From: Paramyrothecium sp. XJ0827
Lineage: Eukaryota; Ascomycota; Sordariomycetes; Hypocreales; Stachybotryaceae
DNA length: 64,000 nucleotides
Direction of reading: 5' to 3'
Assembly (NCBI GenBank): GCA_020881915.1
Contig: JAJFPB010000012.1
Span: 992,001 to 1,056,000, forward strand
Part shown: piece by piece, positions 56,026-64,000 of the stretch
How the letters are laid out: every line of letters starts with the position of its first letter
Position numbering within the stretch: the stretch's first letter is position 1
The notes under the pieces: model-generated
What the model was told of the DNA's origin: nothing
Seen by the model: the letters and a program-made list of their open reading frames with translations, nothing else
The model's database searches: none
Program-made: the position numbers and the translations under genes

Positions 56026-56998
56026 TTCCTTGAAGGTAGCTGTTCTTTGGGAGATTCTGAGAGAGATAGATATTTCTGGGCAGAAAAGTGATACTCGAGA
56101 CTTCTTAACTGTCGATTGATGAATCTGTCTGTCTGATCTGTCTGTCTGATCTTCCTGTCTGGTTCTCTCATCCGGGCTCAGCTTGAGACATAAATAACAT
56201 TGCTACCACGAGTCTGCTCGTCGGCCATCCAACCTTTGCCATCGCCAACGGATTCTAGGGCCTCTCAAAACGCGCCGTATAGGGCCGTATAGGTTACCCA
56301 GGAAGTTGAAGGGAAGCTGAATGCCATCACGGAGTGCCTCATTAGGTAATCCGCAGACCACAGGCGAGTCGAATCAAATTCCCCGACCTCTGCCCGTTTC
56401 GGCACTAACCAATCGTGGCAGCATGGCCCTGAAACCCTTCCAACCATGATCGGTGCGATCCTCGGTGCTTATCACCCGACGGGGCATAAGGCCTACCGCA
56501 TAAGGACGTGGAGAGTGGAGAGTGGATCTAGAGCGTGGATGGCTTTGCGTAGGAGCAGCGGAAAATGACATAGAGAGGTGGCCAAATACCAAAAAGAAAC
56601 AAAAAAAAGCCAAAATAAGGGAAAGATTGATCTAAAGACTACGACGCATGCGGATTTGAACAGCAGAAATACCCGACACGGACAAGGAGAAGACCCTGTT
56701 CGACCGCCCCGACCTGCTTGCTCAGGCCTTGTCTCAGCTTATTCTCCTGTGATAGGCCTTGTTGCAACCTTTGGGCTTTAGCGGCGTGTCTAGCAAAAGC
56801 TCGGGCAGTAAGCTTAGCTAGAATGATCAGATCTTAGCCATCGTATGAGCACCGTCCTTGAGTCTTTGGTGCGGAGCCCTGGGCTTCTCTCATATTTGAA
56901 TCCACTTAAACACTTCGCCGCATCGTTTCCTCGCTGAACGAATTATCTCTCCTGCAATTTTTTTTCTTTCAATCCAACGCATCCGGATTGGCTCAACA
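56026..56998. promoter_or_regulatory. Shared TRI5 / TRI11-type divergent promoter
   Basis: About 970 bases between the two starts. TRI6-type heptamers (YNAGGCC or its reverse) lie at 56487-56493, 56722-56731 (readable on both strands) and 56755-56761. In Fusarium, TRI6 binds this consensus upstream of cluster genes. About one such site per kilobase is expected by chance, so a cluster of three within 275 bases is only suggestive. A pyrimidine-rich run lies just before the P450 start. Confidence 0.5.
56111..56163. repeat. Short tetranucleotide (TCTG) repeats in the TRI5 leader
   Basis: Interrupted runs of TCTG appear three times within about 50 bases upstream of the TRI5 start (CAGA on the coding strand). 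It is a simple sequence, probably in the 5' untranslated region. Confidence 0.75.
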
Positions 56999-58543
56999 AT
57001 GTTCGCACTCTTAGTCAAGGCCACGGTCTTCGCCGCGGCCCTCTACGTGTTGTCGATTCCTGTTCAAGCCATTTACAATCTCTACTTCCATCCTCTGAGA
57101 CACATACCTGGACCGAAGTTATGGATTGCATTTCCCATCTTGGGTCAAATTTCTCGCGTTAGGGGAGTCTTGGACTCGTACATGTGCGAGCTTCACCGCA
57201 CTTATGGCGAAGCCGTCCGTTACGGTCCTGATGAGGTGTCAATCATTACGGAACAAGCTTGGAGGGACATCTATGATCATAAGCCAAACCAGCTGGAACG
57301 AAACATCCTATCGTCGACTCGGCGCCCAGACATTTTTGATGCGAATGAGGTGGACCATGATCGTTACCGCAAGGCCATGTCTCATGCCTTCTCTCCACGA
57401 GGACTTCAAGAGCAAGAGCCTATCGTCAAGGGCTACCTCGACCTGTTGATTGAACGCCTCCGACAAGTGGCCGCCAAAGGAGAAAAGACCGACATGGTCC
57501 AGTGGTACAACTTTACTCTTTTCGACATTATTGGTGATCTTGCCTTTGGCCAGTCCTTCGGAGGCCTGCGCGATCAAGTCCTCCACTTTTCCATCTCTTT
57601 CACATTTGAAGCATTCAAGCTCCTCACATACTTGGAAGCCGGGGCACGCTACCCGCTTTTGTTGAAGCTTCTCGAATTGTTCACACCAAAGAGCATCATT
57701 GAAGCTCGAGACAGGAAGGAGGAGCATGCCGAGGCTACTGTCAAGCAGAGGCTGGAGAATGGATCGCTGCATGGTCGCGGAGACTTCATGGACGCCATGT
57801 TGAAGAACCGTGGCAAGCCTCAAGGTCTCAATGACAAGGAGCTTGTTGCAAACGCCAGCACTTTGATCACGGCTGGAAGTGAGACCACAGCCACGATACT
57901 CTGTGGTGTCACCTATTGGCTCTTGCGATCTCCCGATATCTACGAGAAAGTGGTGCAGGAGGTGCGCTCTGCCTATAAAAATGAATCCGAGATTCAGATG
58001 AACACAACCATCACCAAGTTGCCATTCACGGTTGCTTGTATCCAAGAGGCCTTCAGGCTGTACCCCCCTGTTCCAAGTTGCCTGCAGCGAGTCACACCAG
58101 AGACTGGGATCACGCGCATTTCTGGTTACGATATCCCCCCCAACGTGAGTTTTGCCTAAGACAAGGAGATACGATCAACCAGAACGCTAACTCTCCAACA
58201 GACTAAAGTCGGTGTCCATGCATTGGCCGCTTACACAGATCCTATGAACTGGTACAAGCCAGAACTATTCCTGCCCGAAAGATGGCTCCCAGAGGCGAAG
58301 AATGACCAGACTTCTCCCTACTACAATGACCATCGCAATGCGCTGCAACCTTTCTCCGTCGGACCGCGCTCCTGCATTGGTCGGGACATGGCTGGACAAG
58401 AAATGCGTCTCATTCTTGCCCGCTTGCTATGGAACTTTGATCTTGAGTTGTGCCCGGAGAGCAACAACTGGAATGACCAGAAAACCCATTACTTGTGGGA
58501 GAAGCATCGCTTGATGTGTAAGGTCAGGGCTCGCGACCTCTGA
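56999..58543 (+). CDS. TRI11: Cytochrome P450, TRI11-type (CYP65, trichothecene hydroxylase)
   Basis: Two exons (56999-58144, 58202-58543) give about 495 residues. The N-terminal anchor is VKATVFAAALYVLSIPVQA, followed by the YFHPLRHIPGPK hinge typical of CYP65-like enzymes. The I-helix is LITAGSETTA, the ExxR is EAFR, PERWLPEAK is the PERF region, and the heme loop is FSVGPRSCIGRDMA with the Cys ligand. All key residues are present. Divergence from TRI5 over a shared promoter supports a trichothecene role; TRI11 hydroxylates C-15 (Fusarium), and the relative TRI22 acts at C-4 in Trichoderma, so position specificity is not certain. Confidence 0.85.
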
Positions 58544-58828
58544 AAACGGAATTGCTGTCTTGGGTAATCGGAATTGGAAGCATGGAGCCATCATGAAAAG
58601 AAACCCTAATAATAGTTCACAAAGATCGAGCCTGGTCGTTGTTCGACACACACAACAGGAGCAGTCACGGTCCTGGAAGACTGTACTACTCTGAAACATT
58701 CGGTCAATAACTTATCTATTGACGGACCAATACTCATCAACTGTACATTCCTCACTCCAAGCACAATTAGTTGTGACAGCCGGGAGGGAAAGGAAAAGTG
58801 GGAGGTGTTCGGTGTGACGTCTTAAATT
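58544..58828. other. Short intergenic between convergent genes
   Basis: Contains 3' flanks of the TRI11-type P450 and the kinase-like gene only. Confidence 0.5.
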
Positions 58829-60150
58829 CTAATCTTCGTATTTCTTGATAATCTCGCCTGTGCAAAGCAAACGCGTGGTCTTATCTAAGTGCTTCGAGGC
58901 TGGGCGTTCCCAATTCAAGACCCTACCTCCCCTTGCCAGTACTTCTTGCCTTTTCTCGAACCAGTTTTCCATGACCCAGGAGCTAGTCTCCCCAGAGAGA
59001 AGTTTAGTGGTCAGCGTTCTCAAGGGAGGTCTTGGCCGTGCGGGCAAGTTCATCATTTCCGAAGAAGAAGCAGCATCAGGAATAGATGAATGGGCTTCCC
59101 TTCTTTCTTGCCACGTTTGAAGAAGCTGTCGATATGCCTCCACTGGCCGGTTTAGCTTGACCTCCGGGTGCTTGTTCCAAACTTTGGGGATATTGGCGTA
59201 CTTCTGCTCTACGTGTGGTATGCTGCGCAGGGTGGTATCCCTCGTAATAATCTCGTAGGCAGTGAAGACAACACCCTTGATATCATTGCGGTCATCGCTC
59301 CAATACTCCCCTTCCTTTGGGGAAGGACTCTTGATTCGAGCAGCGTAGTTGAAATCAAACAACTTGATGGTATTTGTCGACTCGTCGACCAAGAGATTGC
59401 GCGGGGCGATATCTTGATGTGCAATCGAATGCCCGAGGTTAAGATCATCAACAACCTGGATGAGTTGTTCCAGCCACTCGTAACAGAAGACTCGAGAACT
59501 GTTTTCTTCTAATGAACCTCCCGCAAAAAATTGATTGGTAAAGCCGACAACTCGATCCTCAATTTCGTCGAGGACGACTCGGTCAAAGGGAACGATATTT
59601 GGATGATTAGGCAGACGCATCCATATGTTCATCTCATTCCAAGAACCATCTCCGTACTGCCAAAGGAAGTGGTACTTGAACACGACCTGTCTGTTGTTAA
59701 TCATCTTCGCGCGTTCAATTTGCGGCCATGATGTGGTCAAACCTTCTTCATTTCTCCTGGTGATCCTTCTGAATAGGCAACAAGGTCGGCGTCTGGCCCA
59801 AGTCGCTCAAGCTCCTCAAGTTCGTTTTGTTTTATGGTCTTGATTCCACCTGGAAGGGAGATATCTTGGAGAGGAGGATAAAATACACAATTGGTTGGGT
59901 CATCCTTGGGGCTCGAGAAGCTGTCGACGAGCTCCCCAGTCGCTGATAGATACACGCGATAGATGTTGAGGGGAATTCGGTCACTGTGTTGGTGTAAATA
60001 TTCGATAGCCATCTCCTCGTCATCCTGTTCTCCATCCATAGTTACTGATATCGTTCGCCTTTGATCCCAATCCACAATGTGCCAGGTACTGGGTCCTCCT
60101 ACAGGGATGTCGCCGCTCAGGCAAAAATATCTGGAGCTCTCTTCTAGCAT
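58829..60150 (-). CDS. Protein-kinase-like protein
   Basis: Two exons (59743-60150, 58829-59686) joined by a 56-base intron give about 421 residues. Splicing yields GEMKKVVFKYHFLWQYG, an N-lobe strand. The middle holds WNEMNIWMRLPNHPNIVPFD (helix C and following strand), the catalytic loop HSIAHQDIAPRNLLVD with HxD and Asn, and LFDFNYAA, where DFG is replaced by DFN. The N-terminal 130 residues are a fungal-specific extension. A canonical glycine-rich loop is not visible, so activity may be weak or atypical. Similar kinase-like genes occur widely in filamentous fungi with no known role; location between TRI genes is probably incidental. Another ATG exists at 60180. Confidence 0.8.
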
Positions 60151-61057
60151 TTTGGTATGGCATTGAATGAGGCAAAGCAAGATTTCAAATGAGATGAATA
60201 CTTTTGGAACAACAATAGGAACGGAAGATCATTGAACAAGAAAAAATGCGGTTGTATGGGCGGCATCCATTGGCAGTAATTGGGAAGAGGGGCACACAAA
60301 TGTGGCCTCGCTAATATCATGCTCAATGACTAAGAAGCTGGTTAGGGTGATATTGGTCCCGTTATTATGATGAGAAGTCACCCGATCCCTGGTCAGCCCT
60401 TATGGCCTACAATGGCTGTATTGATACAAATGAAAATACTAGATTCTCTGAACAAATTTTAGGGTCAAGAATAGTATTTCATAGCCTGTTAAATTCCATC
60501 GAGATTGAGACACAAAATATTTGGACAGCTCACTCAACTAGATCCGTTGCTGCTTATTTCTGACCTTGCCTGACCGAAAACTAGGTCAGGCAGCATGCGG
60601 TAATTAGATCTTAGGAGAAGCTTGAACTTGATGAGAAGAACATATGAAATTTGTACTTGATCTGATAAAAGGGAGACAGAGTCCTCTTTACTTATGTCAA
60701 GGATTTGTACATGTCTCCAAGCTTGACCCTCCAAACCTGCAAGGTAGCTAAAGCAAAATTCATCGCCTCACAATCCCAATGGACCCCCTCGCTTGCACAA
60801 AGTCCTGAATCTTCCCAGGACCTACCATACTAAAGTGGTACTCTCTGAAAGCACCGTCAGAATTCTATTCGCCTTAACTTTACCACAAAATTCTCGACTC
60901 ACGCCAAGACAAAGTAATCTGAGCTTGCGCAAGACAAGTCCTCCGAGTCTGATGGATGAAAAATATTTCCCTCGGCCACAACCAGACACACCCATCTCAA
61001 AAGAATAAGGTAATCTGCAGTGTGAAATTTTGACACATTGCATGTGAATGACATATT
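60151..61057. other. Intergenic, no supported gene
   Basis: About 0.9 kb, AT-rich in the middle. It holds the kinase-like promoter and the acyltransferase 3' flank. Confidence 0.45.
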
Positions 61058-63090
61058 CTACTCAGCGTATGCGAGCATGTATTGAGCGACGTCTTTGGTC
61101 CACTCCTCGGCGAGAGACTCCGTAAAGCACCCGTTGTTGTAACACAAGGTCAGACGGATAGCATCCCTCCAGGTATCCATTCGGAGGAAGCTGTAGTCAA
61201 GATGTGTTAGTAGGACATGATGAGGATTTTTAACTAAGAGAGTGACATACGCGTTGGATCCCACAACTTCTACTCCGCCAAAGCAATCCTCAACTTCAAA
61301 AAGTCTCTTGCTATTTTCTCCAGGAACTTCGTATGAAATGATGCTCTCGGAGCGACCATCGTTGCAGAATGGCTATACATGCCAGATCAGCAATGTGGGG
61401 ATAGGAGAAGATGCAATTGCATTTTAAGCGACGGGCAAGGTGGTATACTTACAATTGCGTGGACTTCTGGGACGGCATTCGATGATCTAGATGAAGGATA
61501 TTGTCAGCTGGAGGAATATCCAGGGCAAAAACACTTCTGGATTATTGACGTACGCAATGAGGCTTGACACGAAATTGTGGTTGGCGATGCTGATGGGCAG
61601 GAGATATTCAGACTGTCCCAGCCAATAATCCAGCCCTTCCTTTACTTTTCTTGCCAGGTTGTCTAGGGCGACTTTCAGGTCTTCAGGCTCTTCTCCCTTG
61701 ATGTCCCAGGACGCCAGTCGCTGGAACTCGACGACAGCGGCAGCTTGAGCGTTGCCGTAACGGGGCGTCTTGCGATCCTCTGCAAGGAATCCGCGGCCGT
61801 CAACGGGCAACGGGGAGAAGAGAAATGCTGTATCTCGGGCAGAAGCCGGGATAGGGTTGTGCTTGAGCAGAGCCAGAACGGTCGCAGCATGACCAACATG
61901 ACCAATGTTGTATTTGGAGCCCAGTCGTGTTTTGACAGCGTCTGCGATTTTCTTGCTGTCATCGATGCTTAGGCAGTGACGGAATTGAAGAGGCTCTCCT
62001 GGGTTGTTGGTGACTGGAAGACCCCAACTCAACTACAGTGACAAATTTATTGTGTTAGCCTCAGAAACCACGGATCCATTGTCAGATGTCATGCTTGATT
62101 GCATGATGAACAGATCAATTCACTTACTCCGGCTTGTAGTTGGCTAGTCAAGAGCTTCCTGTGGACAGCTTCGTATTCTGGCCCAACTCTATCCAAACCC
62201 ACCAACATGACGTCCAGGATAGGCGGGTCCAGCCTTGCCTTCTCTTCGCCCCATTTTTGAGGAGGGACATTGTTCTCCTCACGCTTTTCCAAAATCACAG
62301 CAGCGCGCTTCACCAACTCGGAAGCAAAAAAGCGGCCTTTGCCGTCCCAGCTGAGGTGGTTGTAAAGGCACATGATGTCCACTCTGGTACCAGCCGGGAG
62401 TGGAGCTCTCTCATTGGCCACATCAGCAGAAATGATGATATCTAGAGGATTGGCAGGCTTTTGAACGGCCGCAGCTCTGCGCTTCTTGATACGCTCAGCA
62501 CGTAATTCGGCAGTAGTTAGATTCGTTGCTCGCACGGAGATGATGCTGTTGGCCCAAGCGCGCGCTTCGCTGTGAGATTTGAAGGACTTGTACTGAATGT
62601 GCGGCAGATGTGGCTCCTTGTTCTGTCCCCAAGAACCGTAACAAGAGATTGAAGGGTTCTCAAAGCGGGCATCGAGCAGGGCTTTGGCGAAGGCGCGCTT
62701 AAGACGTGGGAGTGTCACGCCGGGTATTTCGCCTACACGCAAGACGATGTTGCAGTAGAAATCGTAGGTTCCGATGGCGTTGGCATCTTTGATACCAACC
62801 AGAGCCTCGACGCCATTTGCCTTCCTCTGGAGCACAGAGCTGTCTGCAGGGGACGGGTGCCATCGGAATTCAGAGGGATCTAAAGTCGGGAGTTGAAGAG
62901 CAGGTTGCTCGGGCTTGGAGGGAGACTTGTCGATATTGACTGACGGAGGCGGGGAGTTTGAGGTGATGGAAGATTCGACTGGTGAAGTTGGCGATTGTTC
63001 GGAGCCGGAAGCAAGGTAGGACTCATCATCGATAGTTTGCTTCGGCGTCGCAAGGACATCAACCTTGAGTTGGTCCACGGAGGCCATCAT
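61058..63090 (-). CDS. Condensation/alcohol-acyltransferase-like protein (TRI3-like candidate)
   Basis: Five exons (62128-63090, 61554-62032, 61453-61486, 61251-61372, 61058-61190) join in frame to about 576 residues. A low-complexity Ser/Pro-rich N-terminus of about 70 residues precedes FRWHPSPADSSVLQRK. The active-site motif is YNHLSWDGKG, a proper H-x-x-x-D-G. TPRYGNAQAAAVVEFQRLA and the final RLTLCYNNGCFTESLAEEW are typical of fungal acyltransferases annotated as TRI3-like. At the edge of the trichothecene block it is a good candidate for acylating a trichothecene hydroxyl (C-3, C-4 or C-15), but a function outside the cluster is possible. Two small exons (34 and 122 bases) are supported by strict frame continuity. 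Confidence 0.8.
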
Positions 63091-64000
63091 GAATCAATGT
63101 CACTGAAACGAGGTAGAATTTCAGATTGGATTCTTCAGCTAAGTAGATCCGGTATACAGTGGCAGTTATTATTGCGGTATGATCTAAGCCGCCCTTATAC
63201 ATTGAGAATATTCCTCATAGCTCGGATCTGAGACTGAGACTGATTCAGATCCAACGCCTGGTGTTCCTCTGGCTGGCCCTATGGCGTAAGCACATGCCCC
63301 GTACGTTGAAGGCCTGATGCTCCAGAGTTGGGGTCCCTTTAGGCAAAAGGGAAGGCACTTTCATGCGATTACAAACAACAATGGGCTACTTGTATTGTCC
63401 TATTGCTACTTCTGCCTCTCTGCTCCTGTGAACCTCAGAAGGTCATTGAGGTCGAGAAGCAACTTCAACTGATTTTGTTTCAACTACTAAAGAGACGCAA
63501 CTGTACACGCATGTGGACAGAAATAGAAATACAAGGTTGCGTATGCCGAGACTGGCTAAAAGTGGAAAGGCGCTGCCTCTTTATGCATCCTCTTGGCGTG
63601 CTGTGATCCAGCTGCTCTGGCGAATGAGGCCCACACATTGCAAGCGGCCTCACCCCCAAGTGTCCTTTCATGTCTTGTCTTTCCTCACTTTTTGCCTCTC
63701 ATTTGGGCTACCCTATACCTCTCAAAGTACGTGAACATGCAGGGGTGCTTATTTCCCCTCTACTTTTAACTAACAATGGTTTGGCACCATTTTATTACGG
63801 TGGGTTTGCACGGGAGACTCCAGTTTTATGAGGAGCTAAAGATTCGGTGCATTTTGTGTCGGGGACTAACGCTTAACCTCCTATTGCACGGCCCTTTTGA
63901 CTGAACGGCCCTGCTGGACGAGATCGTGGCTGACGAGCAAAGGTCGTGGTCGGCTCTCAGGCCTTCCGACTTAGACAGTGTCGCCGCCACCGCATCTTGA
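63091..64000. other. Intergenic, right edge
   Basis: About 0.9 kb with no supported frame. It holds the promoter of the leftward acyltransferase. Confidence 0.45.

Noticed and set aside
59687..59742. Two separate genes suggested by a stop in the kinase-like region
   Set aside because: A 56-base intron joins the two frames within a kinase N-lobe strand, so one gene is the simpler reading.

Overview
The window reads as nuclear DNA of a filamentous ascomycete, most likely a hypocrealean sordariomycete. Most genes are cut by short (about 48-100 nt) GT-AG introns with CTAAC-like branch points. Product types are typically fungal: Zn2Cys6 regulator, GH43, Egh16-like and DUF1996 secreted proteins, P450s, and a trichothecene core gene set. 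I see no rRNA, tRNA, CRISPR array or intact transposon. Exon joins below come from reading splice sites and frame, not from transcripts.

Layout. 0.6-4 kb: a DHA1-type MFS transporter and a small single-span membrane protein. 5.9-10.1 kb: an intronless bacterial-type family 5 solute-binding protein divergent from an eight-exon MFS anion/vitamin-type symporter. 10.6-12.7 kb: an intronless NACHT NTPase fused to an FGE-sulfatase (C-type-lectin-like) domain, the most unusual protein here. 13.2-18.4 kb: a GPI-type cysteine-rich wall protein, an NAD(P)-dependent epimerase-like protein and a P-loop kinase-like protein. 19.3-25.5 kb: a small hemicellulose-utilisation group (GH43 enzyme, Zn2Cys6 regulator with an apparent one-base frameshift, sugar transporter). 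26.9-29.5 kb: two convergent secreted-protein genes (Egh16-like and DUF1996).

31.6-39.5 kb: a possible terpenoid-tailoring group (SDR, NTF2-like protein, P450, polytopic membrane protein). 40.6-46.1 kb: an acyl-CoA ligase, a SidF-type GNAT acyltransferase and a condensation-fold acyltransferase, all three ending in peroxisome-targeting-like tripeptides. 47.5-63.1 kb: a rearranged trichothecene core region with a 43-residue TRI9-like gene, TRI14, the TRI12 efflux pump, TRI5 (trichodiene synthase) divergent from a TRI11-type P450, then a kinase-like gene and a second acyltransferase. TRI4, TRI6 and TRI10 were not found in the window.

How the genes may work together. TRI5 makes trichodiene, the TRI11-type P450 and acyltransferases would decorate the skeleton, and TRI12 would export it. 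The CoA ligase and SidF-like enzyme fit peroxisomal hydroxamate siderophore assembly, but their position beside the trichothecene genes leaves a role in ester side chains open. The GH43/regulator/transporter group would import and cleave xylo- or arabino-oligosaccharides inside the cell.
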